A DNA stretch of 64,000 nt from positions 992,001-1,056,000 of the forward strand of contig NZ_JALLGW010000001.1 of assembly GCF_023074835.1 (NCBI RefSeq), read 5' to 3'. This document shows, piece after piece, positions 42,506-51,886 of this stretch. The first letter of the stretch is position 1. Each line of letters starts with the position of its first letter. The DNA comes from Halomarina salina (lineage in GTDB: Archaea > Halobacteriota > Halobacteria > Halobacteriales > Haloarculaceae). A program made the position numbers and the translations under genes. The notes beneath the pieces were generated by a model. It saw only the letters and a list, made by a program, of their open reading frames with translations. It made no database searches and was not told where the DNA came from.

Positions 42506-43714
42506 TTACGAGTACGCGCTCATGTCCGTGAGCTCCTTGCCCACGACGAGCTTCTGTATCTCGGTCGTTCCGTCCGGTATCGGCATCACTCTGGCGTCCC
42601 TGAAGTAGCGTTCGAGTCGGTTCTCCGTCTTCAGGCCCTCGCCGCCGAACACCTGGATGGCGTCGGAGGTGACGTCGACGGCCGTCTCGCTGGTGTACCC
42701 CTTCGCCATCGACGACAGGAGGCGGGCGTCCTCCGAGCCCGCCTCCAGGGCCTCGGCGGCCCGCCGCGACAGCTGTCGGCTCGTCTCCAGGCCCATCCGC
42801 ATGTCGTACAGCTTCTCCTGGACGAGCTGGTGCTGACCGATGGGCTTGCCGAACGTCTCGCGGTCGGTGGCGTGGTCGAGCGCCTCGTCGAAGGCGGCCT
42901 GCATGATGCCGACCGACATGAACGACATCCCCGTCCGCATGAACGAGAACGTCGCGTTGAGCGGCTTCTGCTCGAAGAACAGCTGCGTCACGCTCTCGGG
43001 GAACGGGACGACGTCGTTCATGTCGTGGCCCTCGGCGATGGCGTTGCTGAACATCGTCGAGAAGCGGTTGCCCTCCGGGATGCGCACCTCGTCGAACGTG
43101 ATGCGGGCGTTCGAGACGCCCTTCCAGCCCATCTTGTCGAGTTCCTCCGTTTCGAACGAGGAGTTCTCCCGGTCGACGAGGAACATGTCCTGTGCGCCGG
43201 CCTCCTCGTCCTCGGCGACGACCATCACCACGTCGGCGTAGTGGGCGTTACCGACCCACGTCTTCTGGCCGTTGATGACGAACTCGTCGCCCTCCTTCCG
43301 GGCCGTCGTCCGCGGGCGGGCGGTGTCGCTCCCGCCGCTGGGTTCGGTCACCGCGAGGCTGCCGAGACACTCGCCCGTCTCCAGTTTCGGCAGCATCGCC
43401 TCGCGGGTCTCCTCGGCGGCGAACCGGACGAATACCGACGGGAACGACATCAGCAGGCCGACGTTGAGGCTCGGCCAGACGCGGCTGATCTCCTCGGCGG
43501 TGAGCATGAACCGCCAGACGTCGCCGAAGAACTCCGGGGCCGTCTCGGGGTCGAACCCGATGCCGAGGTCCCGCAGGTCGCGGATGAACCCCATCAGTTC
43601 GTCGCGGTCGAGCGGGCCGTTCGCGTCGAGTTCGTCGACGACGGGTTCGACCTCCTCCTGCAGGTAGCCACGCAGGTCCTCGCGGAACGCCTGCTGGTCG
43701 GCTGTCAGTTGCAT
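42506..43714 (-). CDS. acyl-CoA dehydrogenase family protein
   Basis: A 402-residue FAD enzyme of the acyl-CoA dehydrogenase superfamily, which makes trans-2-enoyl-CoA in beta-oxidation. LAVTEPSGGSDTARPRTTA is the FAD-binding loop. WVGNAHYADVVMVVA and the C-terminal RETFGKPIGQHQLVQEKLYDM and QVFGGEGL segments are conserved. At the place of the catalytic Glu in YEGT-type motifs it has PDGTTEIQ, so Asp 381 would be the base; this needs checking since Glu can also sit elsewhere in the family. It is one base after the SCP-2 stop and in the same operon. Confidence 0.88.
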   Translation of the reverse strand: MQLTADQQAFREDLRGYLQEEVEPVVDELDANGPLDRDELMGFIRDLRDLGIGFDPETAPEFFGDVWRFMLTAEEISRVWPSLNVGLLMSFPSVFVRFAAEETREAMLPKLETGECLGSLAVTEPSGGSDTARPRTTARKEGDEFVINGQKTWVGNAHYADVVMVVAEDEEAGAQDMFLVDRENSSFETEELDKMGWKGVSNARITFDEVRIPEGNRFSTMFSNAIAEGHDMNDVVPFPESVTQLFFEQKPLNATFSFMRTGMSFMSVGIMQAAFDEALDHATDRETFGKPIGQHQLVQEKLYDMRMGLETSRQLSRRAAEALEAGSEDARLLSSMAKGYTSETAVDVTSDAIQVFGGEGLKTENRLERYFRDARVMPIPDGTTEIQKLVVGKELTDMSAYS

Positions 43715-43715
43715 C

Positions 43716-44288
43716 TCACTGGGGTGCCGTCGCCTTCTCCGACAGCGAGTTCATGATGGGTGCGAGCTTGGTCCCCTTGTTGACGGGGCCGTCCATCTCG
43801 TACTTCTGCTGCATGAACCCCTGGATGGGGTCGACGCCGCCCGTGATGAGGCCGACGAGCGTGTCGGCCGGACCGGTGATGGTGAGGTCCGGGTCGTCGA
43901 GGTGGCCCGCACCGCCCGTGACGGTCCCCTCCGTCTCGTTCGTCTCCAGGTGACCGGTCATCGGGCAGTCGTCGGCCTCGAAGTTCACCGTGATTGTCTC
44001 GTCGATCTGGTCGCTCACCTCGTCGTCGTTCTCGGCGAGCACGCGCACGCCGGACCAGAGCAGGTCCTGGAACTGGTCTGCGGTCTCGGGGTTGTCGGAG
44101 ACGAACGAGGCGATGTCCATCTCCTGCATCCGGCCGAGGATCTTCGCGACGAGCTCCGGGTTCTCGCGCGCGAGTTCGTCGGTCTGCCCGTCGATCTCGT
44201 CGAGCAGCTCCGGGAGCTCCTCCTCCAGTTCGTCGTCGTCTTTCTCGAACGATTCCTCGATTCGTGCCACGAGTTGGTCGTCGGTCAT
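43716..44288 (-). CDS. SCP-2 sterol-transfer family protein
   Basis: A 190-residue protein. An acidic helical N-terminal region (1-85, with DDQLVARIEESFEKDDDELEE) precedes the SCP-2 fold. Strands ITVNFEADDCPMTGHLE and GAGHLDDPDLTITGPADTLVGLITGGVDPIQGFMQ and KYEMDGPVNKGTKL follow, the last being the GxxxKGxxL-like end. It would bind acyl-CoA or a lipid and may deliver it to the acyl-CoA dehydrogenase encoded next in the operon. It is paralogous to the smaller one at 40181. Confidence 0.85.
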   Translation of the reverse strand: MTDDQLVARIEESFEKDDDELEEELPELLDEIDGQTDELARENPELVAKILGRMQEMDIASFVSDNPETADQFQDLLWSGVRVLAENDDEVSDQIDETITVNFEADDCPMTGHLETNETEGTVTGGAGHLDDPDLTITGPADTLVGLITGGVDPIQGFMQQKYEMDGPVNKGTKLAPIMNSLSEKATAPQ

Positions 44289-44589
44289 GGTCGGGTGTCC
44301 CCGGCCGCGACCGCCGCGACCGGGTCGTACGAGAACGTATGGCAGCCATCTCCATCGGTCCAGTCCGTCGAATCACAGGGTGTTTATACGTTCCGAGCGC
44401 CCGACGCCGTCGCTGACGGTTCGCTCACCACGCTCTCCGCCGCGTTCTCTCTCGCTTCGGTCGGCGTGTGATCGCGGCGGTCGACGTGCACTCGCTCCCG
44501 TCCCGACTGGCGCGATGGTCGCCTCGTCCTGCTGCGATGGTCGCCCTGATGGGCAACGCGGACGCTGTCTCGCCCCTGCGCGCCTCCGT
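44289..44589. other. intergenic stretch, promoter region only
   Basis: About 300 bases upstream of the SCP-2/acyl-CoA dehydrogenase operon. A TATAAA (minus strand, around 44387-44392) lies about 100 bases before the ATG, implying a leader if used. No gene or repeat is seen. Confidence 0.5.
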
Positions 44590-44949
44590 CTACGGCGGCG
44601 AGGTGCCACCGCCCGCCTCGAACACCTGTATCCAGCCGTCGCTCCTGACCTTCACGAGGAACTCGACGTACCGGAACTCGACGGTCCCGATACCCCGCCT
44701 GGCGTCCTCGACTTCCGTCCCGAAGAACGTCTCTTCGAGCGCCGCCGCGTCGATCCACTCGTACAGCGGTGGCGTGTCAATCTCGTTCGGCGAGACGTTC
44801 CGGGCGTCGGCGACGGCGAACAGGATCGCGGTCGTCAGTTCCCCGTCGCCCGTCGGGTCGTAGTGGTGTTGTACGACCTGCGTCCAGTCGTCCGTTGCGT
44901 CCGTCATCGGTTCGTCGTCGGCAGGTCTCCGGTTATGGCTCTTCGTCAT
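44590..44949 (-). CDS. HalOD1 output-domain protein
   Basis: A 119-residue protein carrying the haloarchaeal HalOD1 domain. GELTTAILFAVADARNVSPNEIDTPPLYEWIDAAALEETF is the helical part and VEFRYVEFLVKVRSDGWIQV the strands. HalOD1 proteins are thought to be output or modulator modules of haloarchaeal signalling with no known reaction. The start is uncertain: ATG at 44949 overlaps the upstream gene by 17 bases, while ATG at 44907 would leave a gap and lose 14 residues. It follows the DUF7344 protein in the same direction, as often seen with such regulators. Confidence 0.78.
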   Translation of the reverse strand: MTKSHNRRPADDEPMTDATDDWTQVVQHHYDPTGDGELTTAILFAVADARNVSPNEIDTPPLYEWIDAAALEETFFGTEVEDARRGIGTVEFRYVEFLVKVRSDGWIQVFEAGGGTSPP

Positions 44950-45385
44950 TCGTGTTCCCCCGTGCGTGGTCCTCCTGACTCGCGTCGAGAACCGTGCTGA
45001 CCGAGCGGAGCGCCGTCAACACACTGTTCGCGTTCGCTCCAGCCGATATCGTCTCGCGCGCCTCGTCGAATTCGACGACCCCCTGCTCCGCTAGCTTCGG
45101 CACCTGCGCGTGGTACAGCGAGACGTACACCCGTTCGCGCAGGTGGTCGTCGACCGCCTCCTCCGGGATATCCGTCTCCCACGCTGCGACCTTCGTCGCG
45201 AGGTCGGTCAGCGACCACTCCGTGTCTTCGAGGAGCGTGTAGCAGAGATACCGCCGTCGGGGGTGCGCTAGCGCGTCGTACACGTAATCGAGGTCCAGCA
45301 CCTCCGCCGGAGGAATCCGCTCGCTCGTCGGTTCTCCGACCTCCCCGGTCGTCGTCAGTTCCTCGTGGTCGGTCCCTTTCCCCAT
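44933..45385 (-). CDS. DUF7344-type winged-helix protein
   Basis: A 150-residue haloarchaeal DNA-binding-like protein. LDLDYVYDALAHPRRRYLCYTLLEDTEWSLTDLATKVAAWE is the winged helix and VSLYHAQVPKLAEQGVVEFDE the second half, ahead of a C-terminal helix. This is the DUF7344 pattern often paired with HalOD1 proteins, probably a transcriptional or signalling regulator. ATG at 45385 has a TATA-like element about 25 bases upstream. Alternative upstream ATG at 45412. Confidence 0.78.
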   Translation of the reverse strand: MGKGTDHEELTTTGEVGEPTSERIPPAEVLDLDYVYDALAHPRRRYLCYTLLEDTEWSLTDLATKVAAWETDIPEEAVDDHLRERVYVSLYHAQVPKLAEQGVVEFDEARETISAGANANSVLTALRSVSTVLDASQEDHARGNTNDEEP

Positions 45386-45693
45386 GTGGGTGACTTCCGG
45401 GCGACTTTCCATAACCGTTCCCCGAGCTACAGACGCCACAGAGATACTCTGGAGGCTGTACGTGCCGCTTCAGCTAGTTCCACTTTCGCTGTCACGGCGC
45501 GGCGCACGTTCCGCTGGGGTTCGCGTCAACCGTGGGGCTGCGCTCCTGCTGCACCGCTCGGTCCTGTCTGGAGTCCCGCGACGACCCAGAGTCCCGCGGC
45601 CACCCGGACTCCGCGCCTCCAGGTCTACGTCGCGCCGTTCAGCCTCTCCCGGCACCGTCGGTGTCTCCTCACGCCGCGCTGCCGTCCCACCGC
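45386..45693. other. intergenic stretch without a recognised gene
   Basis: About 308 bases between the convergent-facing end of the acyl-CoA synthetase gene and the DUF7344 start. It presumably holds the DUF7344 promoter (TTATGG near 45407-45412). No other structure seen. Confidence 0.5.
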
Positions 45694-47403
45694 TCACTCC
45701 TCCTCGTCCCAGCCCTCGCGCAGTTCCTTCTTGTCGACCTTGCCGATGTCCGTCAGCGGGATCTCCTCGACGAGCGCCACCGCCTCCGGCATCGCGTGGC
45801 GTGGCACCTCGTCGTCGAGGTGCTCCCGGACGTCCTCTCCGTCGATGTCGGTACCGCGCTCCGGTTGGACGTAGATGACGACCTGCTCGCTGCCCGGCCG
45901 GTCGGGGTCCGGGACGCCGATGGTGGCCGCCCGGCGAATCTCGGGCATGTCGTGGAGCACGTCGTCGACCTCCTCGGTGTACACCTTCAGCCCCGAGACG
46001 TTGACCATGTTCTTCACGCGGTCGACGATGTAGAACCGCCCGCGCGGGTCGACCTTCGCCACGTCGCCGGTGGCGACGAACCCGTCCTCGTCGAACGGGT
46101 CGTCGGCGTCGAGGTAGCCCGCCATCCGCTGGGGGCCGTTCAGCCACAGTTCGCCCTCCCGCTCCTCCGCGACGGCCTCGCCGATGGGGATGGGGTCGCC
46201 GGTGTCCACGTCGACGAGTTTCACCTCGGTGTCGGGCACCGGGACGCCGATGGTCGGCTGGTCGAACCCCTCGTCGTCGGGGTCGCGCCCCGACAGCGCC
46301 TTCGAGATACCCGCGACGTTGAAGTGCGTGATGGGGGACATCTCCGAGAGGCCGTACCCCTGCGAGAGGCCGCCGCCACCGCTGCGCTCGCCGAAGCGGT
46401 CCTGCGTCTCGGAGGCCAGCGGCGCGGACCCGGAGATGCCGATGACGCTGTGGTCGAGTTCCTCGTCGACGATGTCCATGAACTGCGTCGGGACGCCGAG
46501 GACGACCATCGGTTCGTACTCGCCGATCTGTCGCGTGAGGAGGTCGGTGTCCCGCGCGTCCGGGACGAGGACGAGGTCCAGCCCGAGTTCGACGAGGCTG
46601 TGCGTCACCGAGTAGCCGTAGGCGTGGTACATCGGGAGCGCCATCACGCCCGCCGCCTCGCCGCGCATCAGGTCGGTGAGCCGCGACTGGGCGGCCGTCG
46701 CCTGGAGCGCGTTCGCGACGAGGTTCCGGTGGGTGAGCAGACAGCCCTTCGGGAGGCCGGTCGTCCCGCCCGTGAACAGGAGCGTGTGGACGTCCTCGGC
46801 CGGGTCGAACGACACGTCGGGCGGGTCGGCGTCGTGGCTCGCGATGAGGTCGGGCAGCCACTCCACGTCCGGTTCGCGGTCGCCGTCGTGGTCGGGGATG
46901 GACGCCGAGTAGTCGTCGAGGCTGGTGAGGACCAGCGAGTCGAGGTCGAGCTCCTCGCGGAGCGTCTCCAGCAGGTCGCGGTGCTCGTCGTGACCGATGA
47001 GGACGTCCGGGTCGCCCTGCTCCAGTCGGTAGACCAGGTCGTCGGTCGCGTCGAGGAAGTCGTTCGGGATGTGGGTCGCGCCGAGTCGCGAGATGGCGTT
47101 CGTGGCGACGACGAACTGTATCGAGGTGGGGAGCACCGTCGCCACGCGGTCGCCCTGCTCGACGCCCATCGCGTGGAGCGCGGTCGCCAGTTTCTCGACC
47201 TGTGTGACGAGCTCCGGGTAGGTCAGCTTCGTCCCCGACTGCGCGATGCCCTGCTCGGGGTACTTCTCGGCCGCGTCGTACAGGAACTGGTGGGCCGGCT
47301 GGTCGGGGTACGGTTCGAGGCTCTCGGGCACGCCGTACCGCTCGTACTCCGCGAGCCAGGGGCGCTCTGCGTCCCTCGTGTCGGGTGACTTCGCGTCGCT
47401 CAT
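45694..47403 (-). CDS. AMP-dependent acyl-CoA synthetase (long-chain fatty acid CoA ligase-like)
   Basis: A 569-residue ANL-superfamily ligase. LLFTGGTTGLPKGCLLTHRN is the AMP/phosphate loop, QGYGLSEMSPITHFN the A5 motif, GFVATGDVAKVDPRG the A7/A8 Asp motif and RVKNMVNVSGLKVYTEEVDDVL the hinge. The C-terminal catalytic Lys lies in IGKVDKKELREG. It activates a carboxylic acid as an acyl-AMP and transfers it to CoA. The substrate is unknown; its neighbours (acyl-CoA dehydrogenase, SCP-2, SDR) suggest lipids. ATG at 47403 follows the start pattern MSDAKSPD. Confidence 0.9.
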   Translation of the reverse strand: MSDAKSPDTRDAERPWLAEYERYGVPESLEPYPDQPAHQFLYDAAEKYPEQGIAQSGTKLTYPELVTQVEKLATALHAMGVEQGDRVATVLPTSIQFVVATNAISRLGATHIPNDFLDATDDLVYRLEQGDPDVLIGHDEHRDLLETLREELDLDSLVLTSLDDYSASIPDHDGDREPDVEWLPDLIASHDADPPDVSFDPAEDVHTLLFTGGTTGLPKGCLLTHRNLVANALQATAAQSRLTDLMRGEAAGVMALPMYHAYGYSVTHSLVELGLDLVLVPDARDTDLLTRQIGEYEPMVVLGVPTQFMDIVDEELDHSVIGISGSAPLASETQDRFGERSGGGGLSQGYGLSEMSPITHFNVAGISKALSGRDPDDEGFDQPTIGVPVPDTEVKLVDVDTGDPIPIGEAVAEEREGELWLNGPQRMAGYLDADDPFDEDGFVATGDVAKVDPRGRFYIVDRVKNMVNVSGLKVYTEEVDDVLHDMPEIRRAATIGVPDPDRPGSEQVVIYVQPERGTDIDGEDVREHLDDEVPRHAMPEAVALVEEIPLTDIGKVDKKELREGWDEEE

Positions 47404-47481
47404 ATGTAGCGAACTAGCAAACACTCGGCCATGGGCGTTCCTTCGGTCATGCGAGGCGGTTTATCACGGGACCGGGCCCGG

Positions 47482-48132
47482 CTATCGCGGCGTGATGGCC
47501 GACAGCACCGTCGCCTCGATCTTCCGCAGGTGTTCGCCGACCGTCCCGCCCGTCAGCCCGAGTTCTCGGGCGATGTCCTCGTGGGTCGCCTCGCGGGGGA
47601 CCTGGTAGTAGCCGACCTCCAGCGCGGCCTGCAGCGTCTCCTGCTGACGCGGCGTCAGCATCGAGTAGAGGCGGTCGGCTTCGGGTTCGTAGTCGCCGAG
47701 TCGTTCGAGCTTCAGTGTCACCTCGTCGGGTATCTCGGGCATGATGGAACGGATGGTCTCCTCGGTGCCGATGACGAGGACGCGCAGGCCGCCGCGTTCG
47801 GTGTACTCCAGCGGCGTGTCGAGGATGAGCTGGTGGTGCTGGAACAGCGAGAGCAGCTCCGCGATGGTCTCGGTCGGTTCGAAGTGCGCGTACAGCGTGA
47901 CGCTGTCGGGTCCCTCCGCGAGGTGGTACTCGTAGACGTCCGGCGAGTCGCAGATGTCGCGGATGGTATCGACGTCGCCCGAGAGCTGGTACATCGTCAT
48001 CGCGGTGCCGTCTTCGAGGAGGTTGACGTTGTGGAGCAACTGGCGGGTGACGTCTGGTGCGCGCGCGAACGCCCGGTCGATGGGGTGGAGCCCCTCGTCG
48101 TCCGGGATGACGACCGCCCTGAAGTAGCGCAT
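47482..48132 (-). CDS. bacterio-opsin-activator-type HTH-10 regulator
   Basis: A 216-residue regulator. It opens MRYFRAVVIPDDEGLHPIDRAFARAPDVTRQLLHNVNLL, then MYQLSGDVDTIRDIC, and ends in an HTH-10 domain (MLTPRQQETLQAALEVGYYQVPREATHEDIAREL, then GGTVGEHLRKIEATVL). It is paralogous to the regulator at 41743. It sits 78 bases upstream of and transcribed toward the acyl-CoA synthetase, and near an SDR gene, so it may control the acyl-CoA genes. Confidence 0.86.
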   Translation of the reverse strand: MRYFRAVVIPDDEGLHPIDRAFARAPDVTRQLLHNVNLLEDGTAMTMYQLSGDVDTIRDICDSPDVYEYHLAEGPDSVTLYAHFEPTETIAELLSLFQHHQLILDTPLEYTERGGLRVLVIGTEETIRSIMPEIPDEVTLKLERLGDYEPEADRLYSMLTPRQQETLQAALEVGYYQVPREATHEDIARELGLTGGTVGEHLRKIEATVLSAITPR

Positions 48133-48227
48133 GGTACGGCTATGTAACGGTCGACACAATAGCCGCTTCTCTACTGGTCGGGAACGATGAACGTTCGACG
48201 GGGGGAGTCACACTCCGAACGGCCGAA

Positions 48228-49004
48228 TCAGAAACTGAACAGGTCGATACCGCCCGTGACGCCGACGACCTGGCCGGTGATGTAGCTCGCCTGCTCCGAG
48301 GAGAGGTACGCGACGAGGTTCGCCACGTCGCCCTCGGTGCCCAGCTGGCGCATCGGCGTCGCCTTCGCGATGCGCGCGAAGTGCTCGTCGACCTGTTCGA
48401 GCTGGTCGATGGGCAGGTCCGCCAGCGCGCCCACGACGATGCTCGGCGCGATGATGTTCGCGGTGACGCCGTCCTGTGCGCCCTCCAGCGCGAGCGTCTT
48501 GCCGAAGCCGATGAGTGCGGCTTTCGTCGCGGCGTAAGAGGCCTGCCCGAACCCGCCCTGCCAGCCGGCCATCGAGGACATGTTGATGACCCGGCCCCAG
48601 CCGCGGTCGCACATCGCCGGGAACACCTCGCGCGTGACGTTGTACGAGCCGGTCAGGTTGATGGAGACGTCGCGGTCCCAGATGTCGGCCTCGAAGTCCT
48701 CCATCCGGGCGCGGGCGTCGACCATCCCCGCGTTGTTGACGAGGATGTCCACGCCGCCCGTCTCCTCGCGGATGCCCTCGACGGTGTCGGCGACGGCGTC
48801 GCGGTCGGTGATGTCGCAGACGACGGCGTGGGCCGTCCCGCCGTCCTCCTCGATGCCGTCCGCGGTCTCCTGGGCCTGGTCCTCGTCCACGTCGAGGACG
48901 ACGACCTCCGCGCCCTCCTCGGCCAGTACCTCGCAGTCCTCGCTCCCGATGCGGCCCCCGCCGCCGGTGACGAGCGCCGTCTTGTCGCTCAGTCCGAAGT
49001 CCAT
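48228..49004 (-). CDS. short-chain dehydrogenase/reductase (3-oxoacyl reductase-like)
   Basis: A 258-residue SDR. TGGGGRIGSEDCEVL is the cofactor Gly motif, VVVLDVDEDQAQ carries the Asp typical of NAD(H) selectivity, and NNAGMV follows. SSMAGWQGGFGQASYAATKAAL holds the catalytic Ser and YxxxK. The end (SYITGQVVGVTGGIDLF) is the family's C-terminal strand. It oxidises or reduces a hydroxyacyl or similar substrate and fits the acyl-CoA region, as 3-hydroxyacyl-CoA dehydrogenase-like activity. ATG at 49004 opens on the first strand. Confidence 0.9.
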   Translation of the reverse strand: MDFGLSDKTALVTGGGGRIGSEDCEVLAEEGAEVVVLDVDEDQAQETADGIEEDGGTAHAVVCDITDRDAVADTVEGIREETGGVDILVNNAGMVDARARMEDFEADIWDRDVSINLTGSYNVTREVFPAMCDRGWGRVINMSSMAGWQGGFGQASYAATKAALIGFGKTLALEGAQDGVTANIIAPSIVVGALADLPIDQLEQVDEHFARIAKATPMRQLGTEGDVANLVAYLSSEQASYITGQVVGVTGGIDLFSF

Positions 49005-49174
49005 CTCGGTCGGAAGCAGGGCGCGGACGGGCAAGGTCGTTGGACGCCGAATGCGAGGTGGCTTATACCGAATCGGCGAGGCAGTTCGACCCGGTATCCC
49101 CATCATCGACCGCCACAAAATCCAACTCGAAACCGAGTACCCTTTTGTCGCTGTAGCTCGCTCGTCCGCGTAGG

Positions 49175-51886
49175 ATGAGTGATACGCGATTACATAGCAG
49201 GGACGTGAACCAGGATGTCCGGGAACTGGGCGCGCTCCTCGGCGAGGTCATCGCGGACCTCTCTACGGAGGGCGCGTTCGACACCGTCGAGTCCGTCCGG
49301 CAGGCGGCCATCGCCTACCGCCGTGGCGACGCCGACTCGCGCGCCGCGATGGAGGCGGCACTCGCGGGCTGCAACCCGACGCGAGCCGACGAGGTGGCGC
49401 GGGCGTTCACCACCTACTTCGAACTGATCAACCTCGCCGAGGAGCGCGAGCGGGTACGTGCGGTCCGCCGCGGGACGCAGGCCGACACGCTCGCCGACAG
49501 CGTCGCCGCGGCCGTCGACTCGCTCGTCGCCGACGACGCGGACGCCGAGACGGTCCAGTCGGTGCTCGACGACGTGCTCATCGAGCCGACGTTCACCGCC
49601 CACCCGACGGAGGCGCGCCGGAAGACGGTGAAGGCGAAGCTCCGCTCCATCGCGGGCCACGTCGAGACGCTCGACGAACGACGCCTCACCGACGACGAGC
49701 GGGGGCGCGTCGACCGGTCGCTGGAGGCGGAGGTGACGAGCCTCTGGCAGACGCCGCAGGTCCGCAAGCGCCGCCCCGAGGTGACCGACGAGGCGCTGAA
49801 CGTCCAGTGGTACCTGAAGAACACGCTGTTCGACGTGGTCGGCGAGGTGTACGACGAACTGGAGACGGAACTCGGCGAGGCGTACGGCGACGTCGACGTG
49901 CCGAAGCTGTTCGAGTTCCGCTCGTGGGCGGGCAGCGACCGGGACGGCAACCCCCACGTCACCCCCGACATCACCGAGGAGACGCTGGACCGACAGCGCT
50001 CGGTCGTTCTCGCCCGGTATCGCCAGGAACTGAAGCGCCTCTCGGGCGTCGTGAGCCAGGACGCCACCCGTATCACCGTCGGCGAGGGGGTGAGGGAGCG
50101 ACTGGCCCACCACGCCGAGGCGCTGCCCGGTGTCGCCGAGGCCGCCGAGGAGCGCTACGCGGACGAACCGTACCGACAGCTCCTGAAACTGATGCGCGAG
50201 CGCGTCGTCCGGGTGGACGGCGTCCGGCCGGGCGGCTACGAGGACAGCGACGGCCTGCTCGGTGACCTCGACGCCCTCGCCACGGACCTGCGCGAGAACG
50301 GAGCCGAGTCCGTCGCGGCGGCGCACGTCGACCCGCTCCGTCGTCGCGTGTCGACGTTCGGCTTCTCGCTGGCCAGCCTCGACCTGCGCGACCACCAGGA
50401 GAACCACACGCTGGCGGTCACCGAAGCCCTCGACCGGGAGGGCATCGACTACGAGGCGCTCGACGAGGACGAGCGCGTGGACCTGCTGACCGAGGCCATC
50501 CTCGAAGACGATCCCGTCGTCGACGTGGCCGAACTCGTGGCGAGCGGCGAGTGCTCCGAGACGGCGACGAAGGTGCTCGACCTGTTCGACTCCACCGCCG
50601 AGTGGCACCGCGAGTACGGCGTCGACGCCATCGACACGTACGCCATCTCGATGTGCGAGGAGCCGAGCCACGTCCTCGAAGTGCTGTTCCTCGCCGACCA
50701 GGCGGGTATCGCGGACCTGCCGGGTTACTGCGGCATCGACGTCGTGCCGCTGCTGGAGACGGAGTACGCGCTCTCGGGTGCCCGGCGCATCATGGGGACG
50801 CTGTACGAGAACGAGGCGTACGCCGCGGCCGTCGAGGCCCGAAACGGCACGCAGGAGATCATGCTCGGCTACTCCGACTCGAACAAGGAGAACGGCTACC
50901 TCGCCGCGCAGTGGTCGCTCCACACGAACCAGAAGCGCCTCGCGGCCATCTGCGAGGACTACGACGTCAACCTCAGACTGTTCCACGGGCGCGGTGGCTC
51001 CATCTCCCGTGGCGGCGGCCCGATGAACGACGCGCTGCTCGCGCTGCCCGCATCGACGGTGACGGGGCAGGTGAAGTTCACCGAACAGGGCGAGGCAATC
51101 GCCGAGAAGTACGCCAACCCCCACATCGCGAGTCGGAACCTCGAACAGATGCTGAACGCCCAGATTCGAGCGCGCTACCGGGCGCTCGACGGCGACCGGG
51201 TTCGGATTCGGAGCGAGTGGCGAGACGCGATGGAGACGGCCGCCCCGGCCGCCCGCGAGGCGTACCACGACCTGCTGAACACGGACGGGTTCGTCGCGTT
51301 CTTCGAGCAGGCGACGCCCATCACCGTCATCGAGGACCTCAACCTCGGCTCCCGCCCCGCCTCGCGGTCGGGCGAGCGCTCCGTCGAGGACCTGCGGGCC
51401 ATCCCGTGGGTGTTCTCGTGGACGCAGGCGCGGTGTATCATCCCCGGCTGGTTCTCGCTGGCGTCGGGGCTCGACGCCTACCTCGACGACGGCGGCGACC
51501 TCGAGACGCTCCGCGAGATGTACGAGGAGTGGCCGTTCTTCGGGACCATGCTCGACAACGCGGCGCTGTCGCTGGCCCGGACCGACCTCGAAATCGCGGC
51601 GGGGTACGCCGACCTGGCCGACGACGAACTCAGCGCCGCCGTCTTCCCCCGTATCTGCGAGGAGTACGAGCGCGCCTGCGAACTCGTCCTGGAGGTGACG
51701 GGCCGAGAGCGCCTCCTCGACCGGGACTGGCTGGAGGAGAACCTCGACCGGCGCAACCCGTACGTCGACCCGCTGAACTACCTCCAGATGTCGCTGCTCT
51801 CCCGGACCCACCGCACGCCCACGGAGGACCGCACCCTCCGACTCACGGTCAAGGGCATCGCGGCCGGGATGAAGAACACGGGCTGA
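49175..51886 (+). CDS. ppc: phosphoenolpyruvate carboxylase
   Basis: A 903-residue bacterial-type PEPC, which fixes bicarbonate onto PEP to give oxaloacetate, an anaplerotic route. PTFTAHPTEARRKT has the catalytic His (143), GSDRDGNPHVT binds PEP, and MLGYSDSNKENGYLAAQW and LFHGRGGSISRGGGP are the conserved loops. The enzyme ends in KNTG as the family does. It stands alone with a CTTTTG element about 29 bases upstream. Length matches bacterial PEPC (about 880-960), not the short archaeal type. Confidence 0.96.
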   Translation: MSDTRLHSRDVNQDVRELGALLGEVIADLSTEGAFDTVESVRQAAIAYRRGDADSRAAMEAALAGCNPTRADEVARAFTTYFELINLAEERERVRAVRRGTQADTLADSVAAAVDSLVADDADAETVQSVLDDVLIEPTFTAHPTEARRKTVKAKLRSIAGHVETLDERRLTDDERGRVDRSLEAEVTSLWQTPQVRKRRPEVTDEALNVQWYLKNTLFDVVGEVYDELETELGEAYGDVDVPKLFEFRSWAGSDRDGNPHVTPDITEETLDRQRSVVLARYRQELKRLSGVVSQDATRITVGEGVRERLAHHAEALPGVAEAAEERYADEPYRQLLKLMRERVVRVDGVRPGGYEDSDGLLGDLDALATDLRENGAESVAAAHVDPLRRRVSTFGFSLASLDLRDHQENHTLAVTEALDREGIDYEALDEDERVDLLTEAILEDDPVVDVAELVASGECSETATKVLDLFDSTAEWHREYGVDAIDTYAISMCEEPSHVLEVLFLADQAGIADLPGYCGIDVVPLLETEYALSGARRIMGTLYENEAYAAAVEARNGTQEIMLGYSDSNKENGYLAAQWSLHTNQKRLAAICEDYDVNLRLFHGRGGSISRGGGPMNDALLALPASTVTGQVKFTEQGEAIAEKYANPHIASRNLEQMLNAQIRARYRALDGDRVRIRSEWRDAMETAAPAAREAYHDLLNTDGFVAFFEQATPITVIEDLNLGSRPASRSGERSVEDLRAIPWVFSWTQARCIIPGWFSLASGLDAYLDDGGDLETLREMYEEWPFFGTMLDNAALSLARTDLEIAAGYADLADDELSAAVFPRICEEYERACELVLEVTGRERLLDRDWLEENLDRRNPYVDPLNYLQMSLLSRTHRTPTEDRTLRLTVKGIAAGMKNTG

